Assembly (NCBI GenBank): GCA_039105265.1
Contig: JAPFFF010000006.1
Location: forward strand, 6,262,001 to 6,326,000
Direction: 5' to 3'
DNA: 64,000 bases
Source: Tritrichomonas musculus
Taxonomy: Eukaryota; Parabasalia; Tritrichomonadida; Tritrichomonadidae
The notes beneath the pieces are model-generated. The model worked only from the letters and a program-made list of their open reading frames with translations, made no database searches and was not told where the DNA came from. This document shows, in pieces, positions 35,562-46,565 of the stretch; the stretch's first letter is position 1, and the number at the start of each line of letters is the position of its first letter. Position numbers and translations under genes: made by a program.

Positions 35562-38500
35562 AAATATCATTTACACGTAAACAGCAAGAAGGTAACCTCA
35601 ATAAGGAAACTCAAAGCACGAACTAATAACAGCACATTCCTCACTAAACGATCTCATAGTAATTGCTCAAAATCTCTGATTTTACACAAATGTTGTAAAT
35701 ATCATTTACACGTAAACAGCAAGAAGGTAACCTCAATAAGAAAACTCAAAGCACGAACTAATAACAGCACATTCCTCACTAAACGATCTCATAGTAATTG
35801 CTCAAAATCTCTGATTTTACACAAATGTTGTAAATATCATTTACACGTAAACAGCAAGAAGGTAACCTCAATAAGGAAACTCAAAGCACGAACTAATAAC
35901 AGCACATTCCTCACTAAACGATCTCATAGTAATTGCTCAAAATCTCTGATTTTACACAAATGTTGTAAATATCATTTACACGTAAACAGCAAGAAGGTAA
36001 CCTCAATAAGGAAACTCAAAGCACGAACTAATAACAACACATTCCTCACTAAACGATCTCACAGTAATTGCTCAAAATCTCTGATTTTACACAAATGTTG
36101 TAAATATCATTTACACGTAAACAGCAAGAAGGTAACCTCAATAAGGAAACTCAAAGCACGAACTAATAACAGCACATTCCTCACTAAACGATCTCATAGT
36201 AATTGCTCAAAATCTCTGATTTTACACAAATGTTGTAAATATCATTTACACGTAAACAGCAAGAAGGTAACCTCAATAAGGAAACTCAAAGCACGAACTA
36301 ATAACAACACATTCCTCACTAAACGATCTCACAGTAATTGCTCAAAATCTCTGATTTTACACAAATGTTGTAAATATCATTTACACGTAAACAGCAAGAA
36401 GGTAACCTCAATAAGGAAACTCAAAGCACGAACTAATAACAACACATTCCTCACTAAACGATCTCATAGTAATTGCTCAAAATCTCTGATTTTACACAAA
36501 TGTTGTAAATATCATTTACACGTAAACAGCAAGAAGGTAACCTCAATAAGGAAACTCAAAGCACGAACTAATAACAACACATTCCTCACTAAACGATCTC
36601 ATAGTAATTGCTCAAAATCTCTGATTTTACACAAATGTTGTAAATATCATTTACACGTAAACAGCAAGAAGGTAACCTCAATAAGGAAACTCAAAGCACG
36701 AACTAATAACAGCACATTCCTCACTAAACGATCTCACAGTAATTGCTCAAAATCTCTGATTTTACACAAATGTTGTAAATATCATTTACACGTAAACAGC
36801 AAGAAGGTAACCTCAATAAGGAAACTCAAAGCACGAACTAATAACAGCACATTCCTCACTAAACGATCTCACAGTAATTGCTCAAAATCTCTGATTTTAC
36901 ACAAATGTTGTAAATATCATTTACACGTAAACAGCAAGAAGGTAACCTCAATAAGGAAACTCAAAGCACGAACTAATAACAGCACATTCCTCACTAAACG
37001 ATCTCACAGTAATTGCTCAAAATCTCTGATTTTACACAAATGTTGTAAATATCATTTACACGTAAACAGCAAGAAGGTAACCTCAATAAGGAAACTCAAA
37101 GCACGAACTAATAACAGCACATTCCTCACTAAACGATCTCACAGTAATTGCTCAAAATCTCTGATTTTACACAAATGTTGTAAATATCATTTACACGTAA
37201 ACAGCAAGAAGGTAACCTCAATAAGGAAACTCAAAGCACGAACTAATAACAACACATTCCTCACTAAACGATCTCATAGTAATTGCTCAAAATCTCTGAT
37301 TTTACACAAATGTTGTAAATATCATTTACACGTAAACAGCAAGAAGGTAACCTCAATAAGGAAACTCAAAGCACGAACTAATAACAACACATTCCTCACT
37401 AAACGATCTCATAGTAATTGCTCAAAATCTCTGATTTTACACAAATGTTGTAAATATCATTTACACGTAAACAGCAAGAAGGTAACCTCAATAAGGAAAC
37501 TCAAAGCACGAACTAATAACAACACATTCCTCACTAAACGATCTCATAGTAATTGCTCAAAATCTCTGATTTTACACAAATGTTGTAAATATCATTTACA
37601 CGTAAACAGCAAGAAGGTAACCTCAATAAGAAAACTCAAAGCACGAACTAATAACAACACATTCCTCACTAAACGATCTCATAGTAATTGCTCAAAATCT
37701 CTGATTTTACACAAATGTTGTAAATATCATTTACACGTAAACAGCAAGAAGGTAACCTCAATAAGAAAACTCAAAGCACGAACTAATAACAGCACATTCC
37801 TCACTAAACGATCTCATAGTAATTGCTCAAAATCTCTGATTTTACACAAATGTTGTAAATATCATTTACACGTAAACAGCAAGAAGGTAACCTCAATAAG
37901 GAAACTCAAAGCACGAACTAATAACAGCACATTCCTCACTAAACGATCTCATAGTAATTGCTCAAAATCTCTGATTTTACACAAATGTTGTAAATATCAT
38001 TTACACGTAAACAGCAAGAAGGTAACCTCAATAAGGAAACTCAAAGCACGAACTAATAACAACACATTCCTCACTAAACGATCTCATAGTAATTGCTCAA
38101 AATCTCTGATTTTACACAAATGTTGTAAATATCATTTACACGTAAACAGCAAGAAGGTAACCTCAATAAGGAAACTCAAAGCACGAACTAATAACAGCAC
38201 ATTCCTCACTAAACGATCTCATAGTAATTGCTCAAAATCTCTGATTTTACACAAATGTTGTAAATATCATTTACACGTAAACAGCAAGAAGGTAACCTCA
38301 ATAAGGAAACTCAAAGCACGAACTAATAACAACACATTCCTCACTAAACGATCTCATAGTAATTGCTCAAAATCTCTGATTTTACACAAATGTTGTAAAT
38401 ATCATTTACACGTAAACAGCAAGAAGGTAACCTCAATAAGGAAACTCAAAGCACGAACTAATAACAACACATTCCTCACTAAACGATCTCATAGTAATTG

Positions 38501-41366
38501 CTCAAAATCTCTGATTTTACACAAATGTTGTAAATATCATTTACACGTAAACAGCAAGAAGGTAACCTCAATAAGAAAACTCAAAGCACGAACTAATAAC
38601 AGCACATTCCTCACTAAACGATCTCACAGTAATTGCTCAAAATCTCTGATTTTACACAAATGTTGTAAATATCATTTACACGTAAACAGCAAGAAGGTAA
38701 CCTCAATAAGGAAACTCAAAGCACGAACTAATAACAGCACATTCCTCACTAAACGATCTCATAGTAATTGCTCAAAATCTCTGATTTTACACAAATGTTG
38801 TAAATATCATTTACACGTAAACAGCAAGAAGGTAACCTCAATAAGGAAACTCAAAGCACGAACTAATAACAACACATTCCTCACTAAACGATCTCACAGT
38901 AATTGCTCAAAATCTCTGATTTTACACAAATGTTGTAAATATCATTTACACGTAAACAGCAAGAAGGTAACCTCAATAAGGAAACTCAAAGCACGAACTA
39001 ATAACAGCACATTCCTCACTAAACGATCTCATAGTAATTGCTCAAAATCTCTGATTTTACACAAATGTTGTAAATATCATTTACACGTAAACAGCAAGAA
39101 GGTAACCTCAATAAGGAAACTCAAAGCACGAACTAATAACAACACATTCCTCACTAAACGATCTCATAGTAATTGCTCAAAATCTCTGATTTTACACAAA
39201 TGTTGTAAATATCATTTACACGTAAACAGCAAGAAGGTAACCTCAATAAGGAAACTCAAAGCACGAACTAATAACAACACATTCCTCACTAAACGATCTC
39301 ATAGTAATTGCTCAAAATCTCTGATTTTACACAAATGTTGTAAATATCATTTACACGTAAACAGCAAGAAGGTAACCTCAATAAGAAAACTCAAAGCACG
39401 AACTAATAACAGCACATTCCTCACTAAACGATCTCATAGTAATTGCTCAAAATCTCTGATTTTACACAAATGTTGTAAATATCATTTACACGTAAACAGC
39501 AAGAAGGTAACCTCAATAAGGAAACTCAAAGCACGAACTAATAACAGCACATTCCTCACTAAACGATCTCATAGTAATTGCTCAAAATCTCTGATTTTAC
39601 ACAAATGTTGTAAATATCATTTACACGTAAACAGCAAGAAGGTAACCTCAATAAGGAAACTCAAAGCACGAACTAATAACAACACATTCCTCACTAAACG
39701 ATCTCATAGTAATTGCTCAAAATCTCTGATTTTACACAAATGTTGTAAATATCATTTACACGTAAACAGCAAGAAGGTAACCTCAATAAGGAAACTCAAA
39801 GCACGAACTAATAACAGCACATTCCTCACTAAACGATCTCACAGTAATTGCTCAAAATCTCTGATTTTACACAAATGTTGTAAATATCATTTACACGTAA
39901 ACAGCAAGAAGGTAACCTCAATAAGGAAACTCAAAGCACGAACTAATAACAACACATTCCTCACTAAACGATCTCATAGTAATTGCTCAAAATCTCTGAT
40001 TTTACACAAATGTTGTAAATATCATTTACACGTAAACAGCAAGAAGGTAACCTCAATAAGGAAACTCAAAGCACGAACTAATAACAACACATTCCTCACT
40101 AAACGATCTCATAGTAATTGCTCAAAATCTCTGATTTTACACAAATGTTGTAAATATCATTTACACGTAAACAGCAAGAAGGTAACCTCAATAAGGAAAC
40201 TCAAAGCACGAACTAATAACAGCACATTCCTCACTAAACGATCTCATAGTAATTGCTCAAAATCTCTGATTTTACACAAATGTTGTAAATATCATTTACA
40301 CGTAAACAGCAAGAAGGTAACCTCAATAAGGAAACTCAAAGCACGAACTAATAACAACACATTCCTCACTAAACGATCTCATAGTAATTGCTCAAAATCT
40401 CTGATTTTACACAAATGTTGTAAATATCATTTACACGTAAACAGCAAGAAGGTAACCTCAATAAGGAAACTCAAAGCACGAACTAATAACAGCACATTCC
40501 TCACTAAACGATCTCACAGTAATTGCTCAAAATCTCTGATTTTACACAAATGTTGTAAATATCATTTACACGTAAACAGCAAGAAGGTAACCTCAATAAG
40601 GAAACTCAAAGCACGAACTAATAACAACACATTCCTCACTAAACGATCTCATAGTAATTGCTCAAAATCTCTGATTTTACACAAATGTTGTAAATATCAT
40701 TTACACGTAAACAGCAAGAAGGTAACCTCAATAAGGAAACTCAAAGCACGAACTAATAACAACACATTCCTCACTAAACGATCTCATAGTAATTGCTCAA
40801 AATCTCTGATTTTACACAAATGTTGTAAATATCATTTACACGTAAACAGCAAGAAGGTAACCTCAATAAGAAAACTCAAAGCACGAACTAATAACAGCAC
40901 ATTCCTCACTAAACGATCTCATAGTAATTGCTCAAAATCTCTGATTTTACACAAATGTTGTAAATATCATTTACACGTAAACAGCAAGAAGGTAACCTCA
41001 ATAAGGAAACTCAAAGCACGAACTAATAACAGCACATTCCTCACTAAACGATCTCATAGTAATTGCTCAAAATCTCTGATTTTACACAAATGTTGTAAAT
41101 ATCATTTACACGTAAACAGCAAGAAGGTAACCTCAATAAGGAAACTCAAAGCACGAACTAATAACAGCACATTCCTCACTAAACGATCTCACAGTAATTG
41201 CTCAAAATCTCTGATTTTACACAAATGTTGTAAATATCATTTACACGTAAACAGCAAGAAGGTAACCTCAATAAGGAAACTCAAAGCACGAACTAATAAC
41301 AGCACATTCCTCACTAAACGATCTCATAGTAATTGCTCAAAATCTCTGATTTTACACAAATGTTGT
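35562..41366 (+). repeat. Left tandem array, 43 x 135 bp
   Basis: Forty-three head-to-tail units of exactly 135 bp beginning aaatatcatttacacgtaaa. Units differ at only a handful of sites (AGC/AAC, CAT/CAC, AGG/AGA), so the array is kept uniform by conversion or recent expansion. Because 135 is a multiple of three, one frame stays open across the whole array (45-aa unit starting KYHLHVNSKKV), but that frame has no ATG anywhere, so I treat it as non-coding satellite. Around each unit junction is GTAAAT-atc-ATTTAC followed by ac-GTAAAC, a nested hairpin. Confidence 0.9.
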
Positions 41367-41537
41367 AAATATTTTTTTTTTCAATAATATTATTTAAATA
41401 TTATTTTTAATAATTATATAGTTAACATTGTTCATATTTAATCATTTCTAAATACACTTTTACAAAAAAATTAATAAACTATTTAAAAAGTTTCAATCAA
41501 AATTATCGTTTACTTTTCTTTTTTACAAACAATTATA

Positions 41538-43616
41538 ATGTTTGATCAAAATGGACAAATATCACTGCAATTAGGAACAGCAACTAATGTATTATCTGAA
41601 AAAACATTTTCTCATCGCGATCATCCAATTTATTTGACAAATCCACCATATGATAATCGAAAACCTCTCATTGATAATTTTAGTGTTCTTTATTTTTTGA
41701 GCACATTTAAAAATAATAAATATACGTTTTCACAAACACATAAGTTAAAAAACCCAAAAAGAATTGATAATCAAATATTTACAAATTTTATGCTAATTTC
41801 AAGGCATCAAACCAATTTATTTAAAATATATTACCAAGTTAGTGGTAACTATTTTGCAATACAAATTATTAATATATTTAATACAATTAAATATAAAAAA
41901 ATACATAATGTGAAATTCAAAAAGAACGAAAGAACAGTTTATGTTTATAGCAACATAATTATTAAAAATCCTAATCCGAATAGTCCTTTTCAGATAATAA
42001 AAAACAAAGGAATGCAAGAATTATCTGATTTTTACAATAATCAGTCTGTAGATAGATCTATTCAAAATCCGATTACTGCAACAATATTTTACACAATAGC
42101 TCCATTTAATTGCAAAACTATTAAAAGGCAAAAGCACAAGCAAATGAATCCAGATGATTCAATTGAAAGTATTCTGAAAAATTATGGAGGATTTCTTTTC
42201 AGATTTCATCCAACAGAAGAGATTGATTTAAACCAATATCAATTTGGCATTTTTTCTTGGTTTTCACCTTATTTTTTAGATATTGTAAAATCTCATCAAT
42301 TTGAACAAGCAACCACAATTGAACTTGACGCCACTTTTCGAGCTCTGGCACCATATGCTATTTGTGTTCCTCATCTTATTTTCCGAAATACTGGGATTCC
42401 ACTAGCAATTTTAATTTCACCTTCTGAGAAAACGTCATTATATAGTATTTTTTTTGAATCTCTCAAAAAGTTAGATGAATTTTATGAAAATTCTGAAGAA
42501 AATTCACTTTTTCTTAAATTCAAAAATAAAAAATATTTAAGTGATGAACATAAAGCATTTCAAAAATTAGCGAAAAATTATGATTTAGATTTTTATTATT
42601 GTTTAGTTCATTTGATTCGGTCAATCGGTGCCAATTCATTACTCGGTCTTTTATTTTCAGATATATTATTCACTTTTTCAGGCTTTGAGTGGTCGAAACA
42701 TTTTAATAGATATTACCAAACTTTTCAGTTATTATATAATTTACAAGAAAATAAAGATGATGCAAGATTTGAAAAAGTAAGCAAAGTCTTAGGTGTTGAT
42801 GTGAACGGAAATTATGTCGAAGTAAAAAAAGAATATTCTCCATATTTCAAGCGAAGTGTCTATGGAATACCAACCACAACAAATCACGTAGAATCGTTTC
42901 ATAAACAATTAAACGGTATTTTTAAAGCAACTCGACTTTCTTTACCGCTACGACTTGCGTACATTATAAAATATATTATGGATCGTACGTTAAGAACCAA
43001 TTCTAGTGCACATTTGAATGTAAAAACTCACTTAAATAAGTTTAAAGATAAAGCATATAAAGAAATTTCAAAAAATCCTAATCTTAAATCAAATTATTCT
43101 CAAAAAGTTTGTTTATGCCGTCAATATTATTATTATTATTATTTATACTGTGTTAATATTCCATGCGTACATTGCATTTTAAATGATTATTGGAAAGATC
43201 AAAATTACATACATCAAATGGAAGAATTTGATATAAAGTTTGATTCTCATGATATAAAATATGACCAATTACTAGAATTCGATATTAAAACTGAATTAAC
43301 TTTTAGAAAAAGAAAAAAGTCAACTGAAGGAAATAATGATAATAATGACAATAACAATAACAATTTCCAAATTGGCATTTGTTTGGATGGAAAAAATTAT
43401 TCTGATAGTATGACAACTATAATTGATAATACAACATACCAACTTTCAGAAATTATTGCGAAAAATAATTTAAATATTACAGTCATTGCATTAGCAGTAC
43501 AGCGAGAATTAATGCCTGTAGAAGAGACATATAATATTGATGAATATTTGGCTTTGTTTCAGGTTAAATTGTGGACAAAGATAATATCAGATGGAAATAA
43601 GAAAGTAAACATATAA
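41538..43616 (+). CDS. Mutator-like (MULE) transposase, 692 aa
   Basis: ATG at 41538, no break to the stop at 43616. Catalytic DDE residues: D264 in IELDATFRALAPYA, D336 in YLSDEHKAF, E452 in TTNHVESFHKQL. Between the second D and E is C355-x2-H358 (YYCLVHLIRS), the usual MULE C/H motif. A SWIM zinc finger CxCx15CxH lies at 525-545 (CLCRQY ... CVHC). The N-terminal ~200 residues are presumably DNA-binding. An Asn/Asp tract (NNDNNDNNNNN) is near 605. This enzyme would bind and cut the TIR ends. It is AT-rich in codon use, like the host. MULEs are an established family in T. vaginalis. Confidence 0.85.
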   Translation: MFDQNGQISLQLGTATNVLSEKTFSHRDHPIYLTNPPYDNRKPLIDNFSVLYFLSTFKNNKYTFSQTHKLKNPKRIDNQIFTNFMLISRHQTNLFKIYYQVSGNYFAIQIINIFNTIKYKKIHNVKFKKNERTVYVYSNIIIKNPNPNSPFQIIKNKGMQELSDFYNNQSVDRSIQNPITATIFYTIAPFNCKTIKRQKHKQMNPDDSIESILKNYGGFLFRFHPTEEIDLNQYQFGIFSWFSPYFLDIVKSHQFEQATTIELDATFRALAPYAICVPHLIFRNTGIPLAILISPSEKTSLYSIFFESLKKLDEFYENSEENSLFLKFKNKKYLSDEHKAFQKLAKNYDLDFYYCLVHLIRSIGANSLLGLLFSDILFTFSGFEWSKHFNRYYQTFQLLYNLQENKDDARFEKVSKVLGVDVNGNYVEVKKEYSPYFKRSVYGIPTTTNHVESFHKQLNGIFKATRLSLPLRLAYIIKYIMDRTLRTNSSAHLNVKTHLNKFKDKAYKEISKNPNLKSNYSQKVCLCRQYYYYYYLYCVNIPCVHCILNDYWKDQNYIHQMEEFDIKFDSHDIKYDQLLEFDIKTELTFRKRKKSTEGNNDNNDNNNNNFQIGICLDGKNYSDSMTTIIDNTTYQLSEIIAKNNLNITVIALAVQRELMPVEETYNIDEYLALFQVKLWTKIISDGNKKVNI

Positions 43617-43691
43617 TCATTAAAAGTTAAATTATTTTTAAAAAAAATAAAGATTAAAATAAAGAATTATTTGTCGTATTTTATTATTGTT

Positions 43692-46142
43692 GTTTACGTG
43701 TAAATGATATTTACAACATTTGTGTAAAGTCAGAGATTTTGAGCAATTACTATGAGATCGTTTAGTGAGGAATGTGTTGTTATTAGTTCGTGCTTTGAGT
43801 TTCCTTATTGAGGTTACCTTCTTGCTGTTTACGTGTAAATGATATTTACAACATTTGTGTAAAATCAGAGATTTTGAGCAATTACTATGAGATCGTTTAG
43901 TGAGGAATGTGTTGTTATTAGTTCGTGCTTTGAGTTTCCTTATTGAGGTTACCTTCTTGCTGTTTACGTGTAAATGATATTTACAACATTTGTGTAAAAT
44001 CAGAGATTTTGAGCAATTACTGTGAGATCGTTTAGTGAGGAATGTGTTGTTATTAGTTCGTGCTTTGAGTTTCCTTATTGAGGTTACCTTCTTGCTGTTT
44101 ACGTGTAAATGATATTTACAACATTTGTGTAAAGTCAGAGATTTTGAGCAATTACTATGAGATCGTTTAGTGAGGAATGTGTTGTTATTAGTTCGTGCTT
44201 TGAGTTTTCTTATTGAGGTTACCTTCTTGCTGTTTACGTGTAAATGATATTTACAACATTTGTGTAAAGTCAGAGATTTTGAGCAATTACTGTGAGATCG
44301 TTTAGTGAGGAATGTGCTGTTATTAGTTCGTGCTTTGAGTTTCCTTATTGAGGTTACCTTCTTGCTGTTTACGTGTAAATGATATTTACAACATTTGTGT
44401 AAAATCAGAGATTTTGAGCAATTACTATGAGATCGTTTAGTGAGGAATGTGTTGTTATTAGTTCGTGCTTTGAGTTTCCTTATTGAGGTTACCTTCTTGC
44501 TGTTTACGTGTAAATGATATTTACAACATTTGTGTAAAATCAGAGATTTTGAGCAATTACTGTGAGATCGTTTAGTGAGGAATGTGCTGTTATTAGTTCG
44601 TGCTTTGAGTTTTCTTATTGAGGTTACCTTCTTGCTGTTTACGTGTAAATGATATTTACAACATTTGTGTAAAATCAGAGATTTTGAGCAATTACTGTGA
44701 GATCGTTTAGTGAGGAATGTGCTGTTATTAGTTCGTGCTTTGAGTTTCCTTATTGAGGTTACCTTCTTGCTGTTTACGTGTAAATGATATTTACAACATT
44801 TGTGTAAAATCAGAGATTTTGAGCAATTACTGTGAGATCGTTTAGTGAGGAATGTGCTGTTATTAGTTCGTGCTTTGAGTTTCCTTATTGAGGTTACCTT
44901 CTTGCTGTTTACGTGTAAATGATATTTACAACATTTGTGTAAAATCAGAGATTTTGAGCAATTACTATGAGATCGTTTAGTGAGGAATGTGTTGTTATTA
45001 GTTCGTGCTTTGAGTTTCCTTATTGAGGTTACCTTCTTGCTGTTTACGTGTAAATGATATTTACAACATTTGTGTAAAATCAGAGATTTTGAGCAATTAC
45101 TGTGAGATCGTTTAGTGAGGAATGTGCTGTTATTAGTTCGTGCTTTGAGTTTTCTTATTGAGGTTACCTTCTTGCTGTTTACGTGTAAATGATATTTACA
45201 ACATTTGTGTAAAATCAGAGATTTTGAGCAATTACTGTGAGATCGTTTAGTGAGGAATGTGCTGTTATTAGTTCGTGCTTTGAGTTTCCTTATTGAGGTT
45301 ACCTTCTTGCTGTTTACGTGTAAATGATATTTACAACATTTGTGTAAAATCAGAGATTTTGAGCAATTACTGTGAGATCGTTTAGTGAGGAATGTGCTGT
45401 TATTAGTTCGTGCTTTGAGTTTCCTTATTGAGGTTACCTTCTTGCTGTTTACGTGTAAATGATATTTACAACATTTGTGTAAAATCAGAGATTTTGAGCA
45501 ATTACTGTGAGATCGTTTAGTGAGGAATGTGTTGTTATTAGTTCGTGCTTTGAGTTTCCTTATTGAGGTTACCTTCTTGCTGTTTACGTGTAAATGATAT
45601 TTACAACATTTGTGTAAAATCAGAGATTTTGAGCAATTACTATGAGATCGTTTAGTGAGGAATGTGCTGTTATTAGTTCGTGCTTTGAGTTTCCTTATTG
45701 AGGTTACCTTCTTGCTGTTTACGTGTAAATGATATTTACAACATTTGTGTAAAATCAGAGATTTTGAGCAATTACTGTGAGATCGTTTAGTGAGGAATGT
45801 GTTGTTATTAGTTCGTGCTTTGAGTTTCCTTATTGAGGTTACCTTCTTGCTGTTTACGTGTAAATGATATTTACAACATTTGTGTAAAATCAGAGATTTT
45901 GAGCAATTACTATGAGATCGTTTAGTGAGGAATGTGCTGTTATTAGTTCGTGCTTTGAGTTTTCTTATTGAGGTTACCTTCTTGCTGTTTACGTGTAAAT
46001 GATATTTACAACATTTGTGTAAAATCAGAGATTTTGAGCAATTACTATGAGATCGTTTAGTGAGGAATGTGTTGTTATTAGTTCGTGCTTTGAGTTTCCT
46101 TATTGAGGTTACCTTCTTGCTGTTTACGTGTAAATGATATTT
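43692..46142 (-). repeat. Right tandem array, 18 x 135 bp (opposite orientation)
   Basis: Eighteen units identical in type to the left array but inverted (43713-46142), plus a 21-base partial unit at 43692-43712. A variant with ACT in place of ATT (plus strand aaagtcagag for aaaatcagag) occurs only in units near the transposase (about 43.7-44.3 kb), showing that the inner end is less homogenised. The open frame across it also lacks an ATG. Confidence 0.9.
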
Positions 46143-46463
46143 TAATATCGCATCTGGCAATTTATAATTAAAAATGGTTCCTTATTTTGCGTCGATCACA
46201 AACAATCTGCTGGTGGAATCAGCAGCGGAACCAATCAATAATACATTTGCTCTGATGCGATACCAATTTAAAAACAAAAGGGCGCCTTTTTTCATATAAT
46301 AGATAATTCACCTTTATAACCGTTTTATTTCAATCTCTCAAAAAGTTCATCTCAACGATAGAACTTTTTCTCTCAAAAAGTGGTAAAATTTTTACCTGGT
46401 CGGATCTTTCAAAAAGTTTCTTGTTGTAAAATATTTCGTGCCGATTTTAATAGACCCCGATTC
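46143..46463 (-). repeat. MULE right terminal segment
   Basis: Reverse complement of 35241-35561. Its outer end lies about 80 bases upstream of the Inr of the giant coiled-coil gene, so the element has inserted into that gene's upstream region. Confidence 0.85.
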
Positions 46464-46544
46464 CTATGCCTTGATCTGAATAAAATTACTTATTATTTCA
46501 ATTTTATGAAAATAACCGTTAAGGTTCTCAAAATTTCCACATAT

Positions 46545-46554
46545 TCATTTCATC
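46545..46554 (+). promoter_or_regulatory. Inr promoter of the giant coiled-coil gene
   Basis: TCATTTCATC, about 19 bases before the ATG at 46566, fits the parabasalid initiator TCA(+1)YW. Confidence 0.55.
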
Positions 46555-46565
46555 TATACCCCAAA

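Larger units (their letters stand above)
35241..46463. mobile_element. Mutator-like element with tandem-array TIRs, 11.2 kb
   Basis: Both ends begin GAATCGGGGTCTATTAAAAT read inward and stay essentially identical for ~320 bases (35241-35561 and 46143-46463). Each end continues into an array of the same 135-bp unit in opposite orientation: 43 units on the left, 18 on the right. Counting the arrays, these are TIRs of unequal length (6.1 and 2.75 kb). In the centre is one intact MULE transposase gene. Near-identity of the ends and the open transposase suggest recent activity. I could not find the 8-11 bp direct duplication expected for MULEs next to the ends; the left flank is another element. 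Confidence 0.85.

Noticed and set aside
35562-41366. CRISPR-like array
   Set aside because: The 135-bp units are directly contiguous without unique spacers, in a eukaryotic context.
35544-41387. A 1,947-codon frame across the left 135-bp array
   Set aside because: It begins at TTG, contains no ATG in any unit, and simply reflects a 135-bp unit without stops. Treated as satellite.
43638-46160. An 840-codon minus frame across the right 135-bp array
   Set aside because: Same reason: TTG start, no methionine codon, pure repeat.
35230-46475. Target-site duplication for the Mutator-like element
   Set aside because: The bases next to the two ends are not direct repeats of each other at 8-11 bp; only the inverted end sequence matches.
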